Shown: positions 52,487 to 62,330, numbered from the stretch's first letter. The stretch is DNA of 64,000 nucleotides from Lysinibacillus pakistanensis (GCA_001312325.1 BBDJ01000008.1:100192-164191); one strand, 5' to 3'. Numbers and translations are program-made. Notes: generated by a model not told the origin, from the sequence alone.

Positions 52487-53411
52487 ATGACGAAAAATCT
52501 TATTGAAACAAAAAATCTTACTAAGATATACGGAGAGCAAAAAGTGGTTGATAATGTCAATCTCCATGTTCAAAAAGGACGTATTTATGGATTGCTTGGA
52601 CGTAATGGTGCAGGAAAAACCACAATTATGAAAATGATTTTAGGTCTTACGACAACCAATTCAGGTAAAATTACAGTTTTCGGCAAATCAATTACAGGAA
52701 ATGAAAAACTAATCTATCCACGCATTGGAGCGATTATTGAAACTCCTGGATTCTATCCAAACTTAACAGGGACTGAAAATCTTGAAATATTTGCTAAGCT
52801 TCGTGGGACTGCAAAACCAGATGCAGTCAAGCACGCATTAGAAATTGTTGGTTTACCTTACAAAGATAAAAAAAGTATTCAGTAAGTATTCCTTGGGTAT
52901 GAAGCAACGTTTAGGTATTGCTAATGCGATACTTCATGAGCCCGAGTTACTGATACTTGATGAACCAACAAACGGGCTTGATCCTATTGGGATTGCAGAA
53001 GTTCGAAAGTTCATTCGTAATCTATGTAATGAACGTGGAATTACTATTCTTATTTCTAGCCATATCTTATCTGAAATTGCACTTTTGGCAGATGACATTG
53101 GTATTATTCATAATGGTGTTTTACTTGAAGAAAATAGTTTAGTTCATCTACAAAAAATGAATGATAAATATGTTCAATTAGAAGTATCTGATACTGCAAG
53201 AGCAGCGGTTATTTTAGAACAAAAACTTGGCATATCAGAATACTCTGTTCAAGCAGATAACATATTACGTATCTATAAAGCTCATATTGATATGGCTTTA
53301 GTAAATAAGACTTTAATGCTTGAGAATATATCCGTTATTAGTTCGCAACTATGCAATGACACTCTTGAAGATTATTTTAAGAAAATAACAGGAGGAGAGG
53401 GAATTGCTTAG
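52487..53411 (+). CDS. ABC ATPase of lantibiotic-immunity-type exporter
   Basis: About 307 residues. Walker A LLGRNGAGKTTIMKMILG, signature YSLGMKQRLGIANAI, Walker B LLILDEPTNGLDPIG and switch His in ILISSHILSEI, plus a C-terminal extension. The protein is like the BcrA/LanF ATPases that clear bacitracin or lantibiotics from the membrane. ATG 52487 follows AAAGGA. One extra A at 52867 breaks it. It overlaps the next permease by eight bases. Confidence 0.88.
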
Positions 53412-54141
53412 TTTAATTCAAACTGAATTTCTAAAATTGAAACGAAAAAAAGTTTATTTGGTTTATGTTTATCCCTGCTTTGCTCATGCCACTCGTTGCT
53501 GTCCTTTATTTTAAGGCAGGCAGTCAAGTGGATCTGACACCTATTAAGTTTTATAGATGGACGGCATTTTCATATACAACTTGGCTTATTCTTCCGTTTG
53601 TATTGGGAATGTTGATTACAATGTTAGTTTATCAAGAAGTAGAAAACAATTTATTAACACAACTGTGGATTGTTCCAGTTGGAAAACTTAGATTTATTAT
53701 TAGCAAATTTTGTGTTATGTGGCTTTACTCCATTTGTTTCATGCTGATATGTGCCAGTGGCTCTATAGTCATAGGAAGTGTTTCGGGGTTAATAGAAATT
53801 ACAAACACTAGTGTTCTTAATCTTATACTGAAATGCTTAGAAATAGGAGCTTTACTTCCCTTTGATGATTCCTATTCTTGCTCTAGCAACAACACAAAAA
53901 GGATACATTCTTCCTGTGTCTACCACAATAGTTTATATCTTTTTTTGGATTTATTTTACTTATGGGAAACATGTACCTCCACCCATTATCAAGTGTTATT
54001 GGTATTCTTATGAGAAATATTGAAGGCGTTGTTATGAAAGACCCCGTACAGATTTGGAAAGCACTATTGTCTATTGCTCTTTGGTCTGGCTCCTCAATCG
54101 CATTGGCAATAAATGTTTTAAGAAAAGGAAAGGTGGTGTAG
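53404..54141 (+). CDS. ABC-2 permease of lantibiotic-immunity-type exporter (2)
   Basis: About 245 residues, six helices. It reads LSLIQTEFLKLKRKKFIWFM at the start and ends ALAINVLRKGKVV. TTG 53404 follows GGAGGAGAGGG. Breaks: extra A at 53447, missing bases near 53863 and an extra T at 53942. Its stop lies two bases before the next ATG. Confidence 0.8.
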
Positions 54142-54143
54142 AA

Positions 54144-54882
54144 ATGACACTATATTTATGGGCTGAAAGGTTAAAATTAAAGAGGTCTAACATCTTTAAG
54201 ATTGCTATATTTTCAACAATAATCATAGCTGCGATTGTATTTATGCAAGGACAATTCATATATTATGGGGAGAGATACATCGATGAGCCTGAATGGTATT
54301 TAACAGCTATACAATCTTTGGGAAGTTTTTATGTATTTCCTGCTATTATTGCTTTGATGGGAACATATATCATTTGTAGAGAAAATCAAGATGATACATT
54401 GAAATCACTTGTTCTCATTCCAGTGAGCATATCGAAAATGCTTATTGCAAAACTGCTTATGACTGCATTCTACTCATTGCTCCTATATGGTTTTGTTTTC
54501 CTGATTGCATTAACTGTTGAGTTATCTCTCCATTTTTCTCTACTGAACCTCAACACAATATTGAATAATTTCAAGATGTATCTTTTGACTGGAATTGGTT
54601 TTTTTCTTGGCAGTTTCTCCAATTATAACACTGGTGTACAAGTTAAAAGGAAGCCATTGGTTAGCACTGATTTTTGCAGAAGTTTTTGCCTTTTTAGGAT
54701 TGTTTGCTAGTATGCAAAGTACATTACGTGCTATCTATCCAATTACAGCAGTGTTTAATATATCAGGATATTATGAAGCAACTTCATCAGAGATTATCCT
54801 AAGTTTAATAAGTTTAATTTTATGTGGAACAGTATCAATATTATTTATCATGAGATTCAATAAGAATAGTTCTAAGGTTTAA
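54144..54882 (+). CDS. ABC-2 permease of lantibiotic-immunity-type exporter (3)
   Basis: About 245 residues, six helices, with the same layout as its sisters (TLYLWAERLKLKRSNIFKIA; GTYIICRENQDDTLKSLVLI). ATG 54144 follows AAAGGTGG. One extra T at 54599 splits it before ITLVYKLKGSHWLALIF. Three permeases for one ATPase suggests alternative pairs or a duplicated subunit. Confidence 0.8.
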
Positions 54883-55095
54883 TTGTTAGAAAATTTCGGA
54901 GGTGTAATTGTAGTAAAAATACAATGGGTATATCATCCTGTTTGTGATAATAAAACAAGATTAAAAGTTCGTGAAGAGACTGAATTGAAAAACTTTCCTC
55001 TATTCTGCCCTAAATGTAAAAATGAAACGTTAGTAGATGTAAAAGGATTTAAAATGACTATTATCAAAGAGCCAGACGCAAAGACGCAGAGCTGA
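54883..55095 (+). CDS. Small cysteine-rich KTR-type protein
   Basis: About 60-70 residues with VYHPVCDNKTRLKVREET and LFCPKCKNETLVDVKGFKM. This is a paired-Cys zinc-binding motif with the KTR triplet of the family found next to immunity exporters on mobile elements. The start is uncertain: TTG 54883 gives 70 residues, while GGAGG at 54898 points to a start near 54915, where no standard codon is in frame. That suggests a small sequence error. Confidence 0.7.
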   Translation: MLENFGGVIVVKIQWVYHPVCDNKTRLKVREETELKNFPLFCPKCKNETLVDVKGFKMTIIKEPDAKTQS

Positions 55096-55130
55096 TAATG
55101 TAAATTAACGCAAATAATCGACTTCACTAA

Positions 55131-55178
55131 AACACCTAAAAACCCTTGATATATAGGTTTCAGGTGTTATTTATTTTC
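55131..55178 (+). terminator. Rho-independent terminator
   Basis: AACACCT.AAAACC pairs with GGTTTC.AGGTGTT and is followed by ATTTATTTT. It ends the immunity cassette. Confidence 0.8.
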
Positions 55179-55185
55179 CTAGGAA

Positions 55186-55208
55186 GTTAATGAAATGTAG
55201 ATTAACGC
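55186..55208 (+). repeat. Right copy of 23-base direct repeat
   Basis: Identical to 49304-49326 (GTTAATGAAATG... to TTAACGC). The two copies enclose 5.9 kb holding the permease fragment and the complete immunity cassette. Here the left arm is AAGTTAAT, so the hairpin is one pair shorter and lacks the T8 tail. Confidence 0.7.
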
Positions 55209-55283
55209 ACTTTTTAATATTTAAGGTAAAAACAATTGGGTTACTGTAATTGAAATTAAAGAGTGTCAAGAGTTAAAGATTAG

Positions 55284-55311
55284 GCTACCGAATCAAAGGT
55301 AGCTTTTTTTA
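55284..55311 (+). terminator. Rho-independent terminator
   Basis: GCTACC pairs with GGTAGC around GAATCAAA and runs into T7. No gene ends directly before it, so it may be left over from a sequence removed with the rearrangement. Confidence 0.7.
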
Positions 55312-55432
55312 TTGAGCAAACGGTGCTGTTTAGTTCAATAATTGTATTTGGTTGTTCATTACCTATACTGTATAATTTAGGATATATTTATTACTTTAAG
55401 TATTTCTAAAGAATTATTTTGGAGGGGATAAT

Positions 55433-56146
55433 TTGTTGTATTTAACCTTATTAATCTGCATCGTTTTAATTGTAATGATGGATAAGCTTACTCAAGCTTT
55501 TAAATTATCAAGCATTTGGGGGTTGATTGGTCAAATTTGTGTGTCGCTTGTATTAATAGTGGTCGGCAAACTCGAGGTTAGTTATATTAATCTAGGAAAT
55601 CACTTTGAATTAGGATATTTGACGATTCCATTTACTTTATTAGTTCTTGTAGGTTTTACAAATGTAATGAATATAGAAAAAGCGCAAAATACTTCAATAT
55701 TGCTGTTGCCATTTGTTTCTTTAGTTTATTTCTCAATTGCAGCTTACGTCATGGGCCATTCATTTGTTCTAATAATAGGATTTTGTACTTGTTTAGTGAT
55801 TTTGTTTATTATGCTATATGGTTATTTTTCAAGTAAAGTATTTGTAGGAAGAACGATTATTACGTCAGTAGGTTTCATAATAGCAGTACTTTCAATATCT
55901 TTCATTAAAACATCTATTGTAACAATTTATATCCCGTTATTTACTTTAGCATTACCATTTACTTTATATTATTTTATTACAGATAAATTTACGAGTATAA
56001 CATCAATTTTAGTTAGCACTATAACAGCTATATTCTTTGGTGGATTAATGTTTATAGTTCCTTTTAATATAATGTGGTATTTCGTTGTTGGGTTAACTAT
56101 TATTTTGGTTATCATGCAATCTTCACGTAAATATCGTATTATCTAG
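55433..56146 (+). CDS. TagO/MraY-like membrane protein lacking catalytic motifs
   Basis: An intact 237-residue protein with about eight membrane helices. The stretch LGYLTIPFTLLVLVGFTNVM follows the text of TagO/WecA-type glycosyl-phosphate transferases (which read SIPVTLFWIVGITNAINLIDGLDG), but the Asp-rich active-site motif is replaced by NIEKAQNTS and the upstream DDxxD region is absent. It is therefore probably not an enzyme. TTG 55433 follows GGAGGGG. Role unknown; binding of undecaprenyl-phosphate or regulation of wall synthesis is speculation. Confidence 0.55.
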   Translation: MLYLTLLICIVLIVMMDKLTQAFKLSSIWGLIGQICVSLVLIVVGKLEVSYINLGNHFELGYLTIPFTLLVLVGFTNVMNIEKAQNTSILLLPFVSLVYFSIAAYVMGHSFVLIIGFCTCLVILFIMLYGYFSSKVFVGRTIITSVGFIIAVLSISFIKTSIVTIYIPLFTLALPFTLYYFITDKFTSITSILVSTITAIFFGGLMFIVPFNIMWYFVVGLTIILVIMQSSRKYRII

Positions 56147-56149
56147 ATT

Positions 56150-56338
56150 TATAAATTAGCTTGTGTAAGTACTTTTATTTTACTCTTATCAGGGTGTAAT
56201 GCATTTCCATCTAAAACGGAAGAACCTTCTTTAAAATTAATATCGAAAGTTGTAAATACTGAACCTGTTGCATTAGATATCACTCTAAATGAAAAAGAAG
56301 AAAAATCAATATCCTTCTCATGTAGACTTTTATTGTAA
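56150..56338 (+). pseudogene. Lipoprotein gene remnant
   Basis: An open stretch right after the TagO-like gene reads IYKLACVSTFILLLSGCNAF, a lipoprotein signal with lipobox LSGC, then about 40 residues before TAA. No start codon is in frame, and the protein is far too short, so it looks truncated or damaged at both ends. Confidence 0.5.
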
Positions 56339-56703
56339 TAAATATGTGGGATTAGTTGTCTATTGTTGACTTTCAACATTCGAACTACACTCCATCACTC
56401 ATTAACCACAAGACTTGTGCGTAAAATTCACTACAGTCCTTTTGTTATGGCCTACTTTGCTTTACTATCAATCATCGCCAGTTAAAAAGATCTTTTTTTT
56501 AGACTGTTAATTCAACAACTGAGCCATATTGTTGAACCAGCAACTTGAATGAATGGTACAGAAGATTATCCTATAAAAATTTGATAAAGAAATAAAGGGA
56601 AATTTAAAAATTCTCCATAAATTTAAGATCTGCTCTCCAGCTTGTTAAGACTTTTCAAAACACATTTTGTATTATGAAACAAAATGTTTAAAGGAGTGAG
56701 GAA
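56339..56703 (+). other. 365-base gap
   Basis: A+T-rich sequence without a gene. TTCAACAACTGAGCC and TTGTTGAACC form a loose inverted repeat near 56512. AAAGGAGTGAGG at 56690 is the esterase ribosome site. Confidence 0.4.
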
Positions 56704-57629
56704 CATGAGTGTAGAAATTTTTAATGGTGAGCGTTCTAAGGAAAGTGTTCAATTTGAAAAATTGTTATTTTCCCAGAGTAATAAAATAAGTTTTTCTAGT
56801 ATTGAAAATACCGAGCAATTTATAAAGCAAAGGGGAATTGAAAATATTCAGCCTATGTGATTGGGGATGATGTTAAATTTTTAAGTATAGTAAGGAGCAG
56901 GTATTTGAAGGTATGCAGGTTTTTACTTTAAACGACCAAAAGTTCTTGAATCAAAAAGTTATTCTCTATATACATGGTGGTGCTTGGACGAATCAACCTT
57001 TAAATTTGCACTGGATGCTTATGGATAAAATAGCGCAATCGTTAAATGCGAAAATTATTGCGCCCATTTATCCTAAAGTACCACATTTTAGCTATAAAGA
57101 TACCTACCCAAAGATCCTAAACCTATATAAAGAAATTCTTGGAACTATTGAAGACTTCCATCAATTGACCATCATAGGAGATTCGGCAGGCGGAAATATA
57201 GCACTTGGACTGGTCCAACTTTTGAAGAGAAATAATCTACCACAACCAAAAGATATTATTTTACTATCAGCATGTGTTGATATGGGTTTAGAAAATCCTC
57301 TTTTACCTGAATATGAGGAAAAGGACCCGATGCTAGCGAGTATGGGCATGGAAGTTATTACAAAGATTTGGGCAGCTGATAAACATTTAAAGGACCCGTT
57401 AATTAGTCCAATTTACGGTGACTTTAAAGGGCTTGGGAAAATTACTCATTTTATTGGAACACACGAAAGCTTATATCCAGATGCCATCAAATTTGATGAA
57501 CAACTAACAGAACAAGGCATTGACATCACTACCTTTGTTTATCCTAAAATGAATCATGTGTTTGTAGCTATGCCTATCCCTGAAGCCGTAGATGCTCAAC
57601 AGAAAATTATTAATATTATTGGGAATTAA
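56704..57629 (+). CDS. Alpha/beta-hydrolase esterase (acetyl-esterase type)
   Basis: About 308 residues of the hormone-sensitive-lipase-like group. It has the oxyanion motif LYIHGGAW, the nucleophile elbow IIGDSAGGN, an acidic residue in HESLYPD and the catalytic His in KMNHVF. The protein starts at ATG 56704 after AAAGGAGTGAGG; the first 50 residues are separated by errors near 56853 and 56878. It is cytoplasmic (no signal peptide). Substrate unknown, probably small acyl esters. Confidence 0.83.
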
Positions 57630-57698
57630 ATGTTGAAATAGGATCATTTTAAGTTCGTTATTCAATTAAAAAGAGCTTTAGATAATAGTTGAGTATAG

Positions 57699-57736
57699 AA
57701 AAAGCGTGTTTTGATTAATTCAAAACACGCTTTTTT
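57699..57736. terminator. Rho-independent terminator
   Basis: AAAAAGCGTGTTTTG pairs perfectly with CAAAACACGCTTTTT around ATTAATT. The A and T flanks would let it act on both strands. Confidence 0.85.
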
Positions 57737-57884
57737 AGATAGATTTTTTAAGAAAATATCAAAAAAAGATTAGGAACTTTTTTTTGTTTTCGAGCCAGTT
57801 ATCCTCGGAAAATGACCAATCGTCGAAAATTTATTTACATTGTTAAAGGAAAAATTTATAGTGAAGGCGGTAGAAAGGACTGTG

Positions 57885-58331
57885 ATGATATTGAAGGTAG
57901 AAGTTTCCGTTGACCCTAAATGTATAGAGCCAAAGGTTACCATTCATACAGCAGAGATGACAGATGAAATTGAGCATCTTATGCATTGTATTGCTTCAGC
58001 TGGAATCCATACATTATCGGTGTTATCAGATAGAGGGGTTGAGGTTATCAATTGTCAGGATATCGTCCGCATTTATACGGAACAGAAAAAGGTCTTCGTT
58101 CAAACATTAAAGGGAATCTATACAGTACGCTTACGTTTGTATGAGCTGGAGGAAAGACTAAATATGCAGATATTTGTACGAATCTCAAATGCTGAAATTG
58201 TCAATCGCCATATGATTAAACGCATGGATATTAGTAGAACAGGGACAATTGGGGTTGAACTAGTAGGAAATATCAACACATATGCATCAAGGCGCTACGT
58301 CACAAAAATTAAAAAGCAGTTAGGATTATGA
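57885..58331 (+). CDS. LytTR-domain transcriptional regulator
   Basis: An intact 148-residue protein with no receiver domain. The LytTR DNA-binding domain covers roughly residues 45-145 (VEVINCQDIVRIYTEQKKVF, FVRISNAEIVNRHMIKRMDI). It heads a four-gene operon (LytTR, DUF3021, ABC ATPase, permease). ATG 57885 follows AGAAAGGA; the in-frame TTG 57840 lacks a ribosome site. In such modules the DUF3021 membrane protein is thought to restrain the regulator. Confidence 0.85.
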   Translation: MILKVEVSVDPKCIEPKVTIHTAEMTDEIEHLMHCIASAGIHTLSVLSDRGVEVINCQDIVRIYTEQKKVFVQTLKGIYTVRLRLYELEERLNMQIFVRISNAEIVNRHMIKRMDISRTGTIGVELVGNINTYASRRYVTKIKKQLGL

Positions 58332-58340
58332 GGTGAAAAT

Positions 58341-58793
58341 GTGCATAAAGACATACTGATACGTATTGTAGGAGGATTTGTAATCGGTGTTACCCTTGGA
58401 CTATTAGTACAATTTTTTGTAGCAATGGGGATTGAACAAGAGGGCTATGCTTGGGTTGTTCCAGAATTTCAAGCATTTTTCCCAAGTGAAGCAATGGCTA
58501 TTATCGCTCAGATTTTGCTAACAGGTTTGATTGGGATAACATTTGCTTTAGCTGCATTACTTTTTGAAATAGCCAGATGGGGGATGTTAAAGCAATATAT
58601 TGTGCATTTTGCTGTAACGGCAATTGTTTGGATACCAATTGTCATGACGTTATGGATGCCGAAAACGATGGCAAATATGTTCTCCTTACTCGCAAGTTTT
58701 TTAGGAACTTACGTGATGACATGGTTATTGCAATATAAATTTTCAAAGCGTGATATTGGACAGATCAATGCGATGTTAAAAAAAGGAAGGTGA
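58341..58793 (+). CDS. DUF3021 membrane protein
   Basis: An intact 150-residue protein with four membrane helices (IRIVGGFVIGVTLGLLVQFF, IIAQILLTGLIGITFALAAL, IVHFAVTAIVWIPIVMTLW, MFSLLASFLGTYVMTWLL). The layout and the position directly behind a LytTR gene identify the DUF3021 family. GTG 58341 follows GAGGTG. Probable partner of the LytTR regulator. Confidence 0.83.
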   Translation: MHKDILIRIVGGFVIGVTLGLLVQFFVAMGIEQEGYAWVVPEFQAFFPSEAMAIIAQILLTGLIGITFALAALLFEIARWGMLKQYIVHFAVTAIVWIPIVMTLWMPKTMANMFSLLASFLGTYVMTWLLQYKFSKRDIGQINAMLKKGR

Positions 58794-58798
58794 GTTGC

Positions 58799-59525
58799 AT
58801 GACAATTGAAATAAAGGAACTAACCAAATGTTACCACGAAAAAGTAGTAGTGGATCAGCTATCATTCAGCATAAAGCAGGGTGAGTTTTTTTGCACTTCT
58901 TGGTCAAAATGCAGCAGGCAAAACGTCCACAATTAAAATGCTTTGCGGACTTTTGTTGCCAACAGATGGTGATGCTCTGTTGGATGGAAAAAGCATCGTT
59001 CACCATCAGGTTGCGGCAAAAAAGATTATGAATATTTCTCCACAGGAATCAGCAGTTGCACCCAATTTAACAGTAATTGAAAATTTACTATTTTTAGGTC
59101 GAATTTATGGTTGCTCCAAAACACAGGCAAGGGAACGGGCGAACGCAAATATGGAGTTGTTTGCCCTCTCACAACGTCAGAACGACAAGGCCAAAACCCT
59201 ATCAGGTGGATTTAAGCGTCGATTAAGCATTGCAATGGCTATGATGTCAAATCCTAAAATACTTTTTCTCGATGAACCTACATTAGGGCTGGATGTACGT
59301 GCGCGCCGTGATTTATGGAAAATACTAAGCGGATTAAAGGGAAAGGTAACGATTGTTTTAACAACTCATTATTTAGAAGAGGTCGAGGTGCTTGCAGATC
59401 GTGTAGGGATTATGCATCATGGCAGGCTATGTGCGCTTGGCACAATTCAACAATTGATGCATGAAACAAAACAATCATCCTTGGAAGAAATATTTTTAGC
59501 ATATACAGAGGAGGGCTTATGTTGA
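58799..59525 (+). CDS. ABC transporter ATPase
   Basis: About 241 residues. Walker A LLGQNAAGKTSTIKMLCG (an Ala in place of the usual Gly), signature LSGGFKRRLSIAMAM, Walker B ILFLDEPTLGLDV and switch His in VLTTHYLEEVE. The DrrA/NatA-like type serves drug or peptide export. ATG 58799 follows AAGGTGAG. One extra T at 58890 breaks it. Ends overlapping the permease start. Confidence 0.87.
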
Positions 59526-60248
59526 GGGCTAATGTGTTTGCGGCAAGAAATCATAAGGAAATCGTTCGTGATCCAGTAACACTGTTAATTGGCTTAGGCT
59601 TACCGATTCTGCTTATGGGCTTATTTTCAGTTATGCAAAAAAAATATGCCATTTGCCTTCTATGAAATTAGTAATCTAACTCCAGGTGTTATTGTTTTTA
59701 GTTTTTCCTTTCTTACTCTTTTTTCAGGAATGCTACTTGGGAAGGATAGAAGCTCCTCCTTTTTAATGCGCATCTTTGCCTCTCCTATGTCAGCAGGAGA
59801 TTATATTCTAGGCTATGTTCTGCCTTTGTTATCCATTGCATTTTTACAAATTATATTGTGTTTACTTGCTGCCATGTTTTTAGGGCTGTCACTGGATAGC
59901 TCTATTCTATGGATGGTAGGGGGACTTATGATTATCTCCTTACTGTATATTGGCTTAGGCTTATTGTTTGGGACAATTTTTACAGATAAGCAGGTTGGCG
60001 GTATCTTTGCCATATTTGTAAATGTATCTACATGGTTTAGCGGAACTTGGTTCGAGCCTGATATGATTGGTGGTACTTTTCAAGCAATTGCACAATTTTT
60101 ACCATTTGTTCATGCTGTGAGTGCAGCACGTGCAATTCAAAGCACAAGCTATACAGATGCTTTCATCCCACTTGTTATTGTCATTGGTTACACAATCGTC
60201 ATATTTTCAATCGCTATCCTCCTATTTAAACGTAAGATGCGTGGCTAA
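59519..60248 (+). CDS. ABC-2 type permease
   Basis: About 242 residues and six membrane helices. It opens LRANVFAARNHKEIVRDPVT, the typical DrrB-like N-terminus, and has FSFLTLFSGMLLGKDRSSSF in the coupling region. ATG 59519 overlaps the ATPase stop. One extra A at 59643 shifts the frame. With the ATPase it forms the exporter of the LytTR module. Confidence 0.85.
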
Positions 60249-60254
60249 TCGGTA

Positions 60255-60306
60255 AAAAGGGCATTCAAGCTAGAACTATTTCTAGTTTGAACTGCCCTTT
60301 ATTTTT
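60255..60306. terminator. Terminator between convergent genes
   Basis: AAAGGGC.TTCAA.CTAGAA pairs with TCTAG.TTGAA.GCCCTTT with small bulges, followed by ATTTTTAG. It lies between the permease and the convergent yqhQ stop. Confidence 0.75.
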
Positions 60307-61238
60307 AGTCGTGATTTAGTGTAGCTGCAATTTCTGGCTGTTTTTCCACTTGCAGCAGCATATTAAAGGAAGCGATCGCTACTTCCACTTGATCGTCCTT
60401 TGGTTCACGAGTTGTTAGTAATTGAAGCCATAAGCCAGGATAGCCAAGGAAGCGTAACACTGGAGGTTACGGCATGCATTTGTAGCTTGCAGTACTTCGA
60501 AAGAAACACCAAGTACAACAGGAATTAATAAAATACGGTCCACGATGCGTAACCATAGTGGATCAGTGGGCACGAAGAAATATAAAAACATGCCGACAAA
60601 GACAGTGAATAGCATAAAACTACTACCACAACGATAATGTAAGCGTGATTGAGCTTGTACATTTTTCACTGTTATCTCCATACCAGCTTCATAGCAATTT
60701 ATCACCTTATGTTCTGCACCATGGTATTGGAATACTCGTTTAATAATAGGAGTTAACGATATAAAATATAAATAGGTTAATAGTAAAAGTAGCTTTATGC
60801 CACTTTCAAGTAGAATTTGTCCAGTTTTCCCCTCAATCCATTTTGAGAAAAAGTCCGCTATAAATACAGGAATTAATGTGAAGGCGAATTTTCCAAACAA
60901 AAAGGAAAGTATACCAACAACGGCAACGCTAAAATCATTTGCAGCTTAGAGCCTTCCTCTTTATGCTCCTCTTCTTCACCAGGTGTAACGTCGTAACGAT
61001 CCCCCGAAAATTGCATATGACGTGAGCCTAGTCCGGCGGATTCAATCAACGCCACAACACCGCGTACAAATGGAACCTTTTTTTAACTTTTGTAAAATAG
61101 GATTTTGAACTTTTTTTTATAATGATAATAATCAATGGAATCATCGTTACGGCGAATGGCTGTAATCGTATGTTCCTTTCCTCCGAACATTACACCTTCT
61201 AATTGTGCTTGTCCCCCGTATACAGGTGAATTGCTCAA
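60305..61238 (-). CDS. yqhQ: DUF1385 membrane protein YqhQ
   Basis: About 310 residues, matching Bacillus YqhQ throughout: VYGGQAQLEGVMFGGKEHTI at the start, VPFVRGVVALIESAGLGSRH, then IIKRVFQYHGAEHKVINCYE, RLHYRCGSSFMLF, PTDPLWLRIVDRILLIPVVL and a soluble tail containing EPKDDQVEVAIASFNMLL. It has about five membrane helices. TTG 61238 is the start and TAA at 60305 the end once breaks at 60463, 60927, 61085 and 61110 are repaired. Function not established. Gene order yqhQ-yqhR-aroQ-yqhT-efp is as in Bacillus, with yqhQ divergent from the rest. Confidence 0.9.
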
Positions 61239-61409
61239 GGCTAACACCACTCTCTATATATATTTCAACTGTACCATTGTACTAAATTTAATGAAAAACC
61301 TCTAGAGTTACGCATAGTAAAATTTCTATATGGCTACACTATTCGTACAGTTAAGGAAATAATGAACAATTTAAAAATCAATCAAGTATACTAATTAGGA
61401 GGATTTTAT

Positions 61410-61829
61410 TTGAAAATAGCTAGTATAACTTCCCTTGTCAGTGCCCTTGTTTTAGCATTGTGCTTAAAGGGCTTACATTACTTTCATCTTATTAAATGGA
61501 GTCCAGTAGGTTTTTATAAGAAATTGGGGCTTTTTCAAGAAAGCTCAAAACTCTTTCATTGGAGTTTTCTTATTTTATGTTTATTCATCATAGGCTTTTT
61601 ATTATTTATTGTGTTGAGATATGTCTATATTATTCCAGCTGTTTTATCTTCATTTTTACTTGGTTTATTTGTGACGATTACATTAGAGTGGGTTGTTCTT
61701 GATTTGCCTTTGCAGCTTTCCTCCTTTAAAAAATTATCGATTCCCTTTATGGTGGTCGTTATTTGTCTCCTACGTTTCTTGCTTGAAACAGCGAATTTTC
61801 ATCAGAAAGAACATACAGCTCAAAAATGA
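61410..61829 (+). CDS. yqhR: YqhR-like membrane protein
   Basis: An intact 139-residue protein with four membrane helices (IASITSLVSALVLALCLKGL, FLILCLFIIGFLLFIVLRYV, IIPAVLSSFLLGLFVTITLE, LSIPFMVVVICLLRFLLE). Position and topology match YqhR of Bacillus. TTG 61410 follows AGGAGG. Function unknown. Confidence 0.8.
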   Translation: MKIASITSLVSALVLALCLKGLHYFHLIKWSPVGFYKKLGLFQESSKLFHWSFLILCLFIIGFLLFIVLRYVYIIPAVLSSFLLGLFVTITLEWVVLDLPLQLSSFKKLSIPFMVVVICLLRFLLETANFHQKEHTAQK

Positions 61830-61895
61830 AATAGTTGCTGTATACGTCGTGTATGATAAAATAAATGGCAAGTACATAGAAAGAGGCGAAGATGC

Positions 61896-62330
61896 GTGAA
61901 GTTATTATGTTTGAATGGACCAAACTTAAATCGATTGGGTAAACGAGAGCCACATATTTATGGACATGAAACATTAGAAGATGTTAGAGAAAATGTTCAA
62001 AATCTTGCGGCTTCTTTAGGTGCTACAGTTGAATTTCGTCAATCCAATCATGAAGGGGTACTAATCGATTGGGTACATGAAGCAGAGGACGAAAAATATG
62101 ATGGTATTATCTTTAATCCCGGTGCATATACCCATACAAGCATCGCGTTACATGACGCCATTGCTGGAATCACTGTGCCAGTTATCGAAGTACATATTTC
62201 AAATATCCACAAACGTGAGGCTTTCCGTCATCATTCCTATCTTGCTCCGGCATGCCTTGGCCAAATCTGTGGACTAGGTACGAAAGGCTATGAACTGGCA
62301 CTACGCACATTTATTGAGAGGGAGAATTGA
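61896..62330 (+). CDS. aroQ: 3-dehydroquinate dehydratase, type II
   Basis: Converts 3-dehydroquinate to 3-dehydroshikimate in aromatic amino-acid synthesis. The intact 144-residue protein shows LCLNGPNLNRLGKREPHIYG with the catalytic Tyr, EFRQSNHEG, GIIFNPGAYTHTSIALHDA, and the catalytic His in VIEVHISNIHKREAFRH. GTG 61896 follows AGAGGCGAAG. Its stop overlaps the ribosome-binding region of the peptidase gene. Confidence 0.95.
   Translation: MKLLCLNGPNLNRLGKREPHIYGHETLEDVRENVQNLAASLGATVEFRQSNHEGVLIDWVHEAEDEKYDGIIFNPGAYTHTSIALHDAIAGITVPVIEVHISNIHKREAFRHHSYLAPACLGQICGLGTKGYELALRTFIEREN

Larger units (their letters stand above)
55096..55432 (+). other. 337-base gap with terminators and the right repeat copy
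   Basis: Contains a terminator (55131-55178), the right copy of the 23-base repeat (55186-55208) and a second terminator (55284-55311). No gene. The ribosome site of the next gene (GGAGGGG) ends it. Confidence 0.6.
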
